This document shows positions 44,427 to 52,990 of a stretch of 64,000 nt of DNA, piece by piece. The stretch spans positions 1,200,420 through 1,264,419 of the forward strand of contig NZ_JANHAU010000001.1 in the NCBI RefSeq assembly GCF_024464185.1, read 5' to 3'. The stretch is from Haloarchaeobius salinus (GTDB taxonomy: Archaea > Halobacteriota > Halobacteria > Halobacteriales > Natrialbaceae). The notes under the pieces were generated by a model. It ran no database searches, had not been told where the DNA came from, and saw nothing but the letters and a program-made list of their open reading frames with translations. The number at the start of each line of letters is the position of its first letter. Position 1 is the stretch's first letter. The translations under genes and the position numbers were made by a program.

Positions 44427-46207
44427 AGGTGTCCCTCCTCCAGCGCGAACTGGCCGTTGTCGCCGCCGCTCGGGACCATCGGGTAGACGTTCTCCTCGGG
44501 GTCGATGTAGCAGTCGAGCACCGCGGGGCCGTCGTACTCGAGCGCCTCGGTGATGGCGTCGGCGACGTCGTCGTATTCGGCGACGCTGATGCCCTTCGCG
44601 CCGAAGCCCTCCGCGAGCGTGGCGAAGTCGGGGCACCAGTGGTACTCCGAGGCCATCCGCCGGCGGTCGTAGAACGCGTCCTGCCACTGGCGGACCATCC
44701 CGATGTGCTCGTTGTTGAGCACGACGACGGTGATGTCTAAGTTCTCGCGAACCGCGACCGACAGCTCCTGCATCGTCATCAGGAACGAGCCGTCGCCCTC
44801 GAAGGAGACGACCTGCCTGTCGGGGGCGGCGACCTTCGCGCCGATGGCGGCGGGGAGGCCGTAGCCCATCGTTCCAAGCCCGTGGCTGGAGACCCAGGTG
44901 CGGGGTTCGGTGTAGGTCCAGTACTGGACCGCCCACATCTGGTGCTGGCCGACGCCGGTCGTGACGATGGCGTCGTCCTCGGTCGCCTCGTCGAACGCCT
45001 CGACGACGAACTGCGGCTTCAGCGGCTCGTCCTCGGGCGTCGCGTAGTCCATCGGGTACTCCGACTTCCACTGCTGGCAGGTCGCGCGCCACTTCTTCGT
45101 CTCGGGCGCGGCGCGCATCGCCTCGTCCAGCTGGGTGACGACCGTTCCGGCGTCGCCGACGAGGGGGTAGTCCGCCTCGATGTTCTTGCTGATCTCGGCC
45201 GGGTCGATGTCGACGTGGACGACCTCGGCGTCGGGCGCGAACGTCTCGATGCCGCCGGTGAGGCGGTCGTCGAAGCGGCAGCCGACCGCGACGAGGCAGT
45301 CGGTGTGGGTGATGGCCATGTTGGCGTAGCCGGTGCCGTGCATGCCGGCCATCTCCAGCGCCAGCTCGTGGTCCTCGGGGAACGCGCCGACGGCCGGCAT
45401 CGTCGTCGTCACCGGCAGGTCGTACGTGGTCGCGAATCGCCTGACCTCGTCGCTGGCGTCGCCCTTGATGACGCCGCCGCCGACGAGCAGGAGCGGGCGG
45501 TTCGCGGACTCGATGGCGTCGGCGGCCTCGCGGACCGCCGACGGGTCGGCGCGCTCGGTCACCTGGTAGGTGTCCGGCGTGGTCGGCGGGCCGGGCTCGC
45601 GGTCGGTCTCGGCCTGCGTGACGTCCTTCGGCAGGTCGACGAGCGTCGGGCCGGGGCGACCGGACCGGGCGAGGCCGAACGCCTCGCTCACGTCGTCGCC
45701 GACGGTGTCGGAGCCGCTGGCGAAGTAGTTGTGCTTCGTGATGGGCGCGGTGACGCCGGTCGTGTCGGTCTCCTGGAAGGCGTCGTTGCCGACGAAGTCG
45801 GTCGGGACCTGCCCGGTCAGTGCAACGACCGGGTCGGAGTCCATCGAGGCGTCGGCGATGCCGGTGACGAGGTTCGTCGCGCCGGGGCCGGACGTGGCCA
45901 TGCAGACGCCGGGCTCGCCCGAGACGATGCCGTAGGCGTCGGCCGCGTGGGCCGCGCCCTGCTCGTGGGCCATCGTCACGTGGCGCACCGACTCGGAGTC
46001 GTACAGCGCGTCGTAGACGGGCATGATCGCCCCGCCCTGGACGCCGAAGCAGTACTCGACGCCGGCGTTCTCCAGCGCCTCGACGACCGAGGTCGCGCCG
46101 GTGCGCGGTCGTGCTGGCGCATCGTCGGGGGCCGTGGACTCGCCGTCGCTCGGTGTCGTCTCACCTGTCGCTCCGTCGGTGGGTGCCGTGCTCGCTCGTT
46201 CGCTCAT
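44423..46207 (-). CDS. ilvB: Acetolactate synthase large subunit
   Basis: 594 residues. ThDP/FAD enzyme making acetolactate or acetohydroxybutyrate. The N-terminal ~40 residues are a low-complexity Thr/Asp/Ala stretch. Then VVEALENAGVEYCFGVQGGAIMPVYDAL, AHEQGAAHAADAYG (catalytic Glu), GPGATNLVTGIADASMDSDPVV, and the C-terminal ThDP motif GDGSFLMTMQELSVAVRENLDITVVVLNN. Preceded by a ~275-nt transcribed leader with a possible attenuator. First gene of the tightly coupled ilvB-ilvN-ilvC-x-leuC-leuD operon. Confidence 0.96.
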   Translation of the reverse strand: MSERASTAPTDGATGETTPSDGESTAPDDAPARPRTGATSVVEALENAGVEYCFGVQGGAIMPVYDALYDSESVRHVTMAHEQGAAHAADAYGIVSGEPGVCMATSGPGATNLVTGIADASMDSDPVVALTGQVPTDFVGNDAFQETDTTGVTAPITKHNYFASGSDTVGDDVSEAFGLARSGRPGPTLVDLPKDVTQAETDREPGPPTTPDTYQVTERADPSAVREAADAIESANRPLLLVGGGVIKGDASDEVRRFATTYDLPVTTTMPAVGAFPEDHELALEMAGMHGTGYANMAITHTDCLVAVGCRFDDRLTGGIETFAPDAEVVHVDIDPAEISKNIEADYPLVGDAGTVVTQLDEAMRAAPETKKWRATCQQWKSEYPMDYATPEDEPLKPQFVVEAFDEATEDDAIVTTGVGQHQMWAVQYWTYTEPRTWVSSHGLGTMGYGLPAAIGAKVAAPDRQVVSFEGDGSFLMTMQELSVAVRENLDITVVVLNNEHIGMVRQWQDAFYDRRRMASEYHWCPDFATLAEGFGAKGISVAEYDDVADAITEALEYDGPAVLDCYIDPEENVYPMVPSGGDNGQFALEEGHL

Positions 46208-46390
46208 GGGCTCGGGCCGTCGAACGGTGTTGTGGTCGTGGGTCGATACCGGTGGTCACCCGCTGCTGGCGGGCGACGTGTGGCTGTGGTTCGGTGTCGT
46301 GTGGGTGTGTCGGCGGTGTGCATCGGTGTCGGACGGACGCTCGGCTGCGGGTCTGGAGTCGGTGCAGAAACGGTCGTGGGAGGGAGTGGT

Positions 46391-46412
46391 GTAGGGGCTA
46401 GGCGGCCCCTAC
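46391..46412 (-). promoter_or_regulatory. Perfect hairpin overlapping the leader ORF end (candidate attenuator)
   Basis: On the minus strand GTAGGGGC and GCCCCTAC form an 8-bp perfect stem with loop CGCCTA; the leader ORF stop TAG lies within the loop. An upstream GCCCCT (about 46450-46455) can pair with the 5' arm AGGGGC, and GGGGC just before it can pair with GCCCC, giving mutually exclusive 1:2, 2:3 and 3:4 pairings. No T-run follows; the ~180 nt to ilvB are C/A-rich and G-poor. Function inferred only. Confidence 0.55.
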
Positions 46413-46484
46413 AATACCGAGAATCCGTACGACGGCCCGACCGCTGTCGAGGGGCAGGCCCCGGACAGGCGGTCGGCGTCTCAT
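46398..46484 (-). CDS. Leader micro-ORF of the ilvB operon (candidate leader peptide)
   Basis: 28 codons, ATG at 46484, 29 nt from the centre of a TATA box, so translation would be leaderless. The N-terminal half is Arg/Pro-rich. Codons 18-25 read VVRILGIV, six branched-chain residues in eight, then GAA and a stop inside the hairpin loop. This mirrors bacterial ilv leader peptides. The ORF does not overlap ilvB, which starts 190 nt downstream. Too short for a database-certain call; coding status is inferred from position and codon content. Confidence 0.6.
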   Translation of the reverse strand: MRRRPPVRGLPLDSGRAVVRILGIVGAA

Positions 46485-46509
46485 TACCAGAGACGTAGGG
46501 CGAGCACGA

Positions 46510-46517
46510 TATATAAA
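46510..46517 (-). promoter_or_regulatory. TATA box of the ilvB operon
   Basis: TTATATAT on the minus strand, within GTTTATATATCG, a near-consensus archaeal TATA element. Expected transcription start is about 25 nt downstream, at or next to the leader ORF ATG (46484). It lies in the 346-bp gap between the leuA stop and ilvB, which otherwise holds the leader ORF, the hairpin and a C/A-rich leader. Confidence 0.75.
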
Positions 46518-46553
46518 CGTTGGTGGTCGTGCAGTCCTTGCCGCCGGACCGCA

Positions 46554-47790
46554 TCAGACCGACACCTCCTCGTGGTCGGTCTCCTCTCGCTTCTCGACGC
46601 CGACATCCCGGGCGAACTCGCGGACCGTCGACGCGGTGACCCGCTCCTTCTCCGCTCCGCGGTCCTTCACCATCCTGGTGACTGCACGGACCTCGCTCTC
46701 GGTCGGGTCGTAGCCCGCATCGACCAGGTGCTCGCGGACGGCGTTGACGCCCGTGTGCTTGCCGAGCACCAGCTCGCGGGTCGCGCCGACCATCTCAGGG
46801 GTCATCACGCCCGGTTCGAACGTGTCGCTGTTCTCGATGACGCCCGCCGCGTGGATGCCGGACTCGTGGCTGAAGGCGTTGTCGCCGACGACCGGCTTGT
46901 TCGCCGGGACCGGCATGTCCGAGCGCGCCTCGACCAGCTTGCTCAGCTCGGTGATGCGCGTCGTGTCGATGCCGGTGTCGGTCTGGTACACCGACTCGAC
47001 GGCCATGACGAACTCCTCGTAGGCGGCGTTGCCGGCGCGTTCGCCGATGCCGTTCACCGAGACCTGCGCCTGCTCGGCACCGGCCTCGATGCCCGACAGC
47101 GCGTTCGCCGTCGCCAGCCCGAAGTCGTCGTGGGTGTGGACGTCGATGCGGGCGTCCGTGTGGTCCGTGACCGTGTCGATGAGGTCGTAGAACCGACGCG
47201 GGGTGGCGACGCCGCAGGTGTCCGGTACGTTGATCCAGTCGGTGCCCGCCTCGGTGACGGCCTCGACCATCTCGACCAGGAACGCCTCGTCCGTTCGGGT
47301 GGCGTCCATGGGCGAGAACATGCAGTCGACACCGGCGTCTTTCACCTGCCGGACGGAGTCGACCGCGCGTTCTTTGACCTGTTCCCTCGTGGCGTGCATC
47401 GAGTCCTCGATCTGGACGTCGGAGGTGCTGACGAAGACGTGGACCATCTCCACGCCAGCGTCGAGCGCGGCCTCGACGTCCTTGTCGACGACGCGGGCCA
47501 GGCCCGCGGTCGTCGCGTCGGTGTGGCGAGCGATGTCGGAGACAGCCTCGAACTCCGCGTCGGAGTTGACGGGGAACCCGGCCTCGATGACGTGGGTGCC
47601 CATCTCGTCCAGCACGGCCGCTATCTCGCGTTTGTCCTCGTAGGAGAACGACGTCCTCGGGGACTGCTCACCGTCCCGCAGTGTGGTGTCGAAAACTCGT
47701 GCAGCGTCGAACTCGTCAGTTACGTCCAGGGTGCCCTGGAAGAACTCGACCGCCCTGACGGGTGTCAGAGCGAGTGTCGTTGTGAGACAT
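46554..47790 (-). CDS. leuA: 2-isopropylmalate/citramalate synthase, start out of frame
   Basis: About 411 residues of the DRE-TIM metallolyase family, condensing acetyl-CoA with 2-oxoisovalerate (leucine) or pyruvate (isoleucine precursor). Motifs RVFDTTLRDGEQSPRTSFSYEDKREIA, IEAGFPVNSDAEFEAV, VHTHDDFGLATANAL (metal HxH) and NGIGERAGN. The family N-terminus (RAVEFFQGTLD) is open back past the ATG at 47790, but that ATG, sited 30 nt after a TATA box, is one base out of frame, and no ATG/GTG/TTG is in frame before 47615. A lost TG (ATGTGT to ATGT) or an extra G would explain it. Mutation, sequencing error or unusual initiation cannot be separated. Confidence 0.82.
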
Positions 47791-47816
47791 CGTACCCGTT
47801 CCGAGGTGCGAACTCC

Positions 47817-47823
47817 TATATAA
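47817..47823 (-). promoter_or_regulatory. TATA box of leuA
   Basis: TTATATA on the minus strand, centred 30 nt before the ATG at 47790. This spacing supports that ATG as the natural leaderless start although it is now out of frame with the rest of leuA. The leuA promoter is separate from the ilvB promoter. Confidence 0.75.
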
Positions 47824-48029
47824 GCCTGGTGCTGTGACAGACGGTCGTTCCGCGGAAACCACGTGTTATCGACCGTGACGTTCGCGGAAACCCGCAGCGG
47901 GCGTCGGCTACTGTCGGATATGCATTCCTAATATTGTTTGTATCACGGTTCGGGAGTCGGCTCGCGGGGCTGGTCGAGAGGGTGGCCGGCTACCTCAGCG
48001 TTAAGCGGCTGGTCACCGTCCGTCTAGGT

Positions 48030-48482
48030 ATGGCAGACGAAGTGATCCAGCTCCTCAAGAAAGCGTACGGCGACGAGATCGAGACGGTCATGAACTACAT
48101 GTCGAACTCCATCGTGCTCGACGGCGTGCGGGCCGAGGAGATCAAGGAGAGCCTCGACCAGGACATCCAGGAGGAACTCACCCACGCGCGCCAGCTCGGC
48201 GAGCGGCTGAAGCAGCTCGACGACGCGCCGCCGGGGTCGATGGCGTTCGAGGCCACCCAGGAGAGCCTCCAGCCCCCCGAGGACACGACGGACGTGCTGG
48301 CGGTCATCGACGGCGTCATCGAGGCCGAGGAGGACGCCATCGAGACGTACCGCGCGCTCATCACGGCGGCCGAGGAGAACGACGACCCGGTGACCGAGGA
48401 CCTCGCGGTGACCATCCTCGCCGACGAGGAGGCCCACCGGACCGAGTTCCGCGGCTACCGGAAGGAGTACCGCAGCGACTAG
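48030..48482 (+). CDS. Ferritin-like diiron protein
   Basis: 150 residues, four-helix bundle pattern: IQLLKKAYGDEIETVMNYMSNSIVLDGVRAEEIKESLDQDIQEELTHARQLGERL and VIEAEEDAIETYRALITAAEENDDPVTEDLAVTILADEEAHRTEF carry Glu/His residues in the ExxH and EExxH positions expected for a diiron site. Relatives store or oxidise iron. ATG 48030 has a GTTAAGC box ~28 nt upstream; the frame stays open further 5' without support. Convergent with nosY, stops overlapping by 4 nt. Confidence 0.85.
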   Translation: MADEVIQLLKKAYGDEIETVMNYMSNSIVLDGVRAEEIKESLDQDIQEELTHARQLGERLKQLDDAPPGSMAFEATQESLQPPEDTTDVLAVIDGVIEAEEDAIETYRALITAAEENDDPVTEDLAVTILADEEAHRTEFRGYRKEYRSD

Positions 48483-49477
48483 TCCTCGGGCGCGCCCTCG
48501 GCACCGCCGGGGGACGTCGGTCCGTCCTCGCTCGCGTCCTCGTCGGACGCCTCGACCGGTCCGTCAGCGGTCGACTCGGTCGCCCCGTCGTCAGAGACCG
48601 CAGACTGGCCGGCCGCGTCCCCGGTTCCCGCCAGCGTCTCGACGACCCGCCAGCGTTCCGTCGGCGGCTCCGACCAGACGGAAAGCGCCGCCAGTACGAG
48701 CGACCCGACCAGCCAGAGCGCCAGCCCGACGACGTTCGCGAGCACCGCCGACAGCGGCAGCGTCGTGGCCTCGACGGTCCGGATGGAGAGGGCGAGCGTC
48801 AGCCCGCGGAACGCGCTGTTCGGGCTGAGCGCGAGCAGGTACCGCAGCCCGTCCGGGCCGACGAGGCCGGTCGACAGCGCCGCGACCAGTCCGAGATCCA
48901 GGCCGACGGTCAGCAGCACGAGCACGCCGACCGCGGCCGTGATGGCGGTCCGGCCCCGGGTCGCGACCGTCGAGACGGCGACGACCGCCGCCAGCACGAC
49001 CGCGGCGTACAGCGTCGCGAGCAGCACGAACCGGAGGTAGGTGCCGAACGGGCCGTCGCCGCCGTGGCTCGCGATGACCGGGTTGGCGGGCGGCCCGAAC
49101 AGCGGGACGAACAGCCCGGCGACGAGCAGGGTGAGGAACACGAGCGAGAGCACGGCGGTCGCCCGGCCGACGAACACGCCGAGGACGTACGTCCGCGGTC
49201 GGATGGGGTACGTCCGCAGCACGTCGAGCTCCTTCGAGGCAGCGTCGGCCTGGATGGCGCGGTAGCCGAACGCCACCGCGAGCAGCGGCACGAGCACCTC
49301 GACGGGCGTCAGCAGGTCCGCGACGAGCGGGACGTAGCCGGTGAGACTGCTGGCGACCGCGAGCCACCACACGACCGCGGCGAAGCCCACCGCCGTCGCG
49401 ACGTAGGCCGGCGTCCGGGCGACGATGGTGAGTTCGCGCTCGACTACGGCGAACAGGTCGTCGAGTTCCCCGTTCAT
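48479..49477 (-). CDS. nosY: NosY-type ABC transporter permease
   Basis: 332 residues with six hydrophobic helices (ERELTIVARTPAYVATAVGFAAVVWWL, LRTYPIRPRTYVLGVFVGRATAVLSLVFLTLLV, VLAAVVAVSTVATRGRTAITAAVGVLVLL and others) and an acidic 60-residue tail. It is the membrane partner of NosF in the NosDFY complex that supports copper-site assembly of nitrous oxide reductase. Start overlaps the nosF stop (ATGA). Confidence 0.85.
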   Translation of the reverse strand: MNGELDDLFAVVERELTIVARTPAYVATAVGFAAVVWWLAVASSLTGYVPLVADLLTPVEVLVPLLAVAFGYRAIQADAASKELDVLRTYPIRPRTYVLGVFVGRATAVLSLVFLTLLVAGLFVPLFGPPANPVIASHGGDGPFGTYLRFVLLATLYAAVVLAAVVAVSTVATRGRTAITAAVGVLVLLTVGLDLGLVAALSTGLVGPDGLRYLLALSPNSAFRGLTLALSIRTVEATTLPLSAVLANVVGLALWLVGSLVLAALSVWSEPPTERWRVVETLAGTGDAAGQSAVSDDGATESTADGPVEASDEDASEDGPTSPGGAEGAPED

Positions 49478-50301
49478 GCTCCCTCCTCCGTGTCGGACTG
49501 TGCCGCTCGCGGCTGCCGGTCCGCGCCGTCGGTCCGCCCGGCTCGAACCGTGAGTTCGTCGCCGACAATGCCGCGGAACGCCTCCTCGAGCGTCGCCGCG
49601 CCGGCCCGCTCGACGACCGACTTCGGTGAGCCGTCGGCGACGATGCCGCCGCGGTCCAGGACGAGCAGGCGGTCGGCGGTCTCCGCACCGACGAGGTGAT
49701 GGGTCGCGATGACGACCGCGACGCCGCGGTCAGCGAAGGCGTCGGCCGTCTCGAAGATGTGGCTCCGCATCGCCGGGTCGAGCCCGCTCGCAGGCTCGTC
49801 CAGCACGAGCAGCGGCGGGTCGCCGAGCACCGCACCGGCCATCCCGAGCAGCCGTTTCATACCGCCGGAGAGCGCGCCGACGCGGCGGTCGGCGACGCCG
49901 TCGAGGCCGACGAGGGAGAGCGTCTCGTCGACGTCCGCGTCGTCCTCGAGCAGGTCGCCGTAGAACGACAGCGTCTCCTCGACGGTGAACCCCGTCCGGA
50001 ACGCGGGCTCCTGCGGACAGAAGCCGATGGGTCGGTCGCCCGTCGCCGCGACCGCGACCGAGCCCTCGGTGGCCGGGAGGAGTCCCGCCAGCACCCGGAG
50101 CAGGGTGGACTTGCCGGAGCCGTTCGGACCCACGACGGCGGTGACGGTCCCCGATTCGAGCGAGAACGACACGTCGTCGAAGACGGTCACGTCGCCGAAC
50201 GAGAGCGCGACCGAGTCGACGGTGGCGACCGGCCGACGGTCGACGGGCTGCTGGTCGTCGCCGATGCCGCCAGCGTGGTCCGGTTTCTCCGTCTCGCTCA
50301 T
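49474..50301 (-). CDS. nosF: NosF-type ABC transporter ATP-binding protein
   Basis: 275 residues. Walker A VVGPNGSGKSTLLRVL, Q-loop in GFCPQEPAFRTGFTVEETL, signature LSGGMKRLLGMA, Walker B PLLVLDEPASGLDP and switch ATHHL. The order nosL-nosD-nosF-nosY and overlapping ends (ATGA at both sides) identify it as the ATPase of the copper-maturation transporter. Both termini carry haloarchaeal charged extensions. Confidence 0.9.
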   Translation of the reverse strand: MSETEKPDHAGGIGDDQQPVDRRPVATVDSVALSFGDVTVFDDVSFSLESGTVTAVVGPNGSGKSTLLRVLAGLLPATEGSVAVAATGDRPIGFCPQEPAFRTGFTVEETLSFYGDLLEDDADVDETLSLVGLDGVADRRVGALSGGMKRLLGMAGAVLGDPPLLVLDEPASGLDPAMRSHIFETADAFADRGVAVVIATHHLVGAETADRLLVLDRGGIVADGSPKSVVERAGAATLEEAFRGIVGDELTVRAGRTDGADRQPRAAQSDTEEGA

Positions 50302-52229
50302 CCCATCACCCCCGTGGTTGGCCGCGAATCCGTGGCGTTCAGCGCCGCCGCGACCGCGTCGGGCCGTACCGGGCCGACACGCGGTGCCTCGTCGACGACA
50401 CCGCTGCTCCGGAGCCCGGGCAGCGAGCCCTCCTGCGAGCGGAGCAACTGGACGGCCGGCGAGGTCGCGAGGACGTGTGCGTCCGGCGACGAGGCCGCGT
50501 ACCGGTCGACCGCACCCGTCGGCTGGAACGCGCGGTCGATGAAGCCGTCGCGGTCGCTGTCGACGCCGGGTGCGCCACCCCAGTAGTTGCCCGCGCCGTC
50601 GTCGGTCCAGATGCGGACCGGGCCGAGCGAGGTGGAGACGTAGCGGTCGTTGCCGACGATGTCGTTCGCCGTGACGACGTTCGTCGGGATGAGCGTCGAG
50701 GCGCGGATGCCGACCTCGTTGCCGACGACGGTGTTCCGGGCGAACAGCGACCGGTCCGAGCCGACGTCCAGTCCCTGCTCGTTGCCGACGACCGTGTTCC
50801 CGACGACGTAGGAGGCGCGGCCGGCCACGTCGATGCCGATGTCGCTGTCGGTGACGTGGTTGCTCGCGATGACGTTGTCCTCGGGCAGCGTCATCACGAC
50901 GACGCCGGTCCGGGTCCGCGTCGCGGTGTTGTTCGCGACGAGCGTCTCCGAGGTGTACATCTCGTGGACGCCGAAGCGCAGGTCCGCGAACCGGTTGTCC
51001 CGGACGACGGTGCCGTCGCCGAGGTGCATGTAGACGCCGTCGCGCCCGCCGACGAACGTCGAGTCCTGGACGAGCATGCGCGAGTGGATGGTGATGGTGC
51101 TCATGAAGCCATCGCGCCAGGGCGTCTCGCCGTCGACGCGTACGTCCTCGACGACCACGTCGTCGCTGTAGCGCACCGTCACGCCGTTGGTCGGCGTGTC
51201 GACGTACACGTCGGCGACGTACGAGCCGCCCGCGTCGTCGAACTCGATACCGGAGGCGGCGTAGCCGTACGCCCGGAGCACCTGTGCGTCCCAGGCGTCG
51301 GTGTCGAGGTCGATGTCCGGACGGGCCTGCTGCTGGCCGATGCCGCGGATCGAGAGGTCGGTGACGGCGACGCGGGCGTCGAACGCGCGGAGGACGCTGC
51401 CGTTCCCGTCGCCGACGACCCAGGTCTCGTTGACGCCGGCTCCGCGGATGGTCAGCGGCTTGCTGACGGTGATGTTCTCGTCGCGGTACTCGCCGGCCGG
51501 GAGCACGACGGTCGTGTTCGCCGGAGCCTGGTCGATGGCCGCCGCGAGCGTCGGAGCGTCGTCGCCGACGACGACGGAGACCGGCCGCTCGGTCAGGCTG
51601 CGGGCATCGGCCGCCGCGGCGTCGGCCCAGGCGTTCCGGTCCGCGGCGCGGCGCTCGGCGGCGTCGGCGGAGAGCTCGGAGCGCTCGAACGGGTGGGCGC
51701 TGAGACCCTCCCAGTCGACGACGGTGCCGCCCAAGCGGTCGGTGAAGGACTCGGCGGCTCCGCGGTCCCTGAACGGAACGACGGCGCTCCCACCGGGGTG
51801 TCTCGCGTCGGAGTCGACGACGAAGACGGCGTTCTCGACGGCCACCCAGTCGGTGTCGCCACCAGTCACGCGCAGGTAGCCGTCCTCGCCCGTCTCGAGT
51901 TCGGCGTCGGCGTAGTCGGTGACGTAGATGGAGAGCGGGACGCCGAACTGGCGCTCGTGGCCGTCGCGGTCGAGTTCGGTCACGAGCGAGGAGAGCCCCT
52001 GGTGGCCGACGACGTAGCGGTAGCGCGAGTAGAACACCTCCGCCCGCGGGACCGCGATACCGCGCTCCCGGACGACGCGCTGTTCGGCCTGGGTCAGGTC
52101 GGTCATCCCGATGGTGTCGTCGAAGTCGACGACCGACGGTCCCTCGCCGGGGTCGACGTCGACGACGAAGACGCCGCTGGTCACCAGCAGGAGGGCGACG
52201 AGCGCGGTGACGAGGTAGCGGACGTACAC
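50298..52229 (-). CDS. nosD: NosD copper-maturation protein with N-terminal NosL-like domain
   Basis: 643 residues, exported: the N-terminal hydrophobic segment YLVTALVALLLVTSGVFVV is a signal peptide or anchor. Residues about 85-165 (DWVAVENAVFVVDSD, VPFRDRGAAESFTDRLGGTVVDWEGL) resemble NosL C-terminal sequence. The rest is a right-handed parallel beta-helix of CASH repeats (NVIASNHVTDSDIGIDVAG, GLDVGSDRSLFARNTVVGNEVGIRAS). NosD works with NosF and NosY in copper-site assembly of NosZ. Confidence 0.88.
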   Translation of the reverse strand: MYVRYLVTALVALLLVTSGVFVVDVDPGEGPSVVDFDDTIGMTDLTQAEQRVVRERGIAVPRAEVFYSRYRYVVGHQGLSSLVTELDRDGHERQFGVPLSIYVTDYADAELETGEDGYLRVTGGDTDWVAVENAVFVVDSDARHPGGSAVVPFRDRGAAESFTDRLGGTVVDWEGLSAHPFERSELSADAAERRAADRNAWADAAAADARSLTERPVSVVVGDDAPTLAAAIDQAPANTTVVLPAGEYRDENITVSKPLTIRGAGVNETWVVGDGNGSVLRAFDARVAVTDLSIRGIGQQQARPDIDLDTDAWDAQVLRAYGYAASGIEFDDAGGSYVADVYVDTPTNGVTVRYSDDVVVEDVRVDGETPWRDGFMSTITIHSRMLVQDSTFVGGRDGVYMHLGDGTVVRDNRFADLRFGVHEMYTSETLVANNTATRTRTGVVVMTLPEDNVIASNHVTDSDIGIDVAGRASYVVGNTVVGNEQGLDVGSDRSLFARNTVVGNEVGIRASTLIPTNVVTANDIVGNDRYVSTSLGPVRIWTDDGAGNYWGGAPGVDSDRDGFIDRAFQPTGAVDRYAASSPDAHVLATSPAVQLLRSQEGSLPGLRSSGVVDEAPRVGPVRPDAVAAALNATDSRPTTGVMG

Positions 52230-52232
52230 GGT

Positions 52233-52835
52233 TCAGCGACCGACCAGCGCGGGGGTGATGTCGTCGAACGAGACCACCTCGCCGCCGTGCTCGCCGGCGA
52301 ACGCGTCGGCGTCTCCAGCATCGGAGAACGGGACGAAGTCCGCACCCATCGCCCCGTTGACGTCGCTGCCGACGACGTAGGAGAGGTCACGCGCCGGTGC
52401 GAACGCATCGGCTTCGGGATGGGAGCTGATGTACGGGGCGTCGTCGGACGACGAGACGGTGTACTCGACCGACGAGTAGTCGGTGACGTAGACGGCCGCC
52501 GCGGTCCGACCCTGGTCCCGGTTCTCGAAGAGATGCGGGAACAGGCACTGTTTGAGGGCGTCGAACCGGAACGGCGCGTCGTGCTCGTCGGGGGTGTAGT
52601 CCTGCCAGAATATCTGTCCGTTGGGGCCGGGGTGGTTCGCGATGACCATCCCGCAGTTGTCGCAGGCGTCGCTGCTGCCGATGGTGATGGCGGCGGGTGC
52701 GTCGTCGCCGTCGCCGCCGAGACAACCGGCTAGCGCGGTGGCGGCGAGCGCGCCGCTCGCGCCGAGGACCCTGCGTCTCGACACGTCGTGTTCGGGTGCG
52801 TCCGTTCGGTGGGTGCAGTGATCGTCGTGGCACAT
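52233..52835 (-). CDS. nosL: NosL copper-binding lipoprotein
   Basis: 200 residues. Tat lipoprotein signal SRRRVLGASGALAATALAGC, then DACDNCGMVIANHPGPNGQIFW (the copper-binding CxxCGM region), VYVTDYSSVEY and a C-terminal MGADFVPFSDAGDADAFAGEHGGEVVSF. NosL delivers copper to NosZ assembly. Extra N-terminal His/Cys residues (MCHDDHCTH) precede the Tat motif. First gene of the nosLDFY operon, 3 nt before nosD; a palindrome overlaps its promoter. Confidence 0.92.
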   Translation of the reverse strand: MCHDDHCTHRTDAPEHDVSRRRVLGASGALAATALAGCLGGDGDDAPAAITIGSSDACDNCGMVIANHPGPNGQIFWQDYTPDEHDAPFRFDALKQCLFPHLFENRDQGRTAAAVYVTDYSSVEYTVSSSDDAPYISSHPEADAFAPARDLSYVVGSDVNGAMGADFVPFSDAGDADAFAGEHGGEVVSFDDITPALVGR

Positions 52836-52871
52836 GATGGAACAGGTCCGAGCGGAGGACCGCTCGGCCTA

Positions 52872-52894
52872 ATATTGTGCTCGCAGAACAATAT
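52872..52894. promoter_or_regulatory. Palindrome over the nosL promoter (candidate operator)
   Basis: ATATTGT (52872-52878) and ACAATAT (52888-52894) are perfect inverted 7-mers separated by 9 bp, a two-turn spacing suited to a homodimeric regulator. On the minus strand the left arm supplies the TATA-like AATATTAG about 35 nt before the nosL ATG. It is also upstream of the divergent DUF5779 gene. An anaerobiosis or copper regulator is plausible but unidentified. Confidence 0.6.
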
Positions 52895-52990
52895 CAATGC
52901 CGATGGTGCTTTGCAACTGGTAATCGGCGCAAACTACTTGTGTCGGGTGGGAGGCGAGGATTTTTCTCGTGGCGATTCGAGTACTCCCCC

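Noticed and set aside
46450..46463. GGGGCCTGCCCC as an independent terminator hairpin
   Set aside because: The loop would be only 2-4 nt; it is more useful as an alternative pairing partner of the downstream hairpin.
47716..47790. The 24-codon frame starting at the leuA ATG as a regulatory leader peptide
   Set aside because: It is Arg/Gly-rich with one Leu and no Ile, and LeuA would still lack any start codon, so a frame disruption explains it better.
50475..52733. A 752-codon open frame on the plus strand opposite nosD and nosL
   Set aside because: The opposite strand encodes the clear NosD and NosL proteins. Long antisense frames are an expected by-product of GC-rich codon bias, and the translation is low-complexity.
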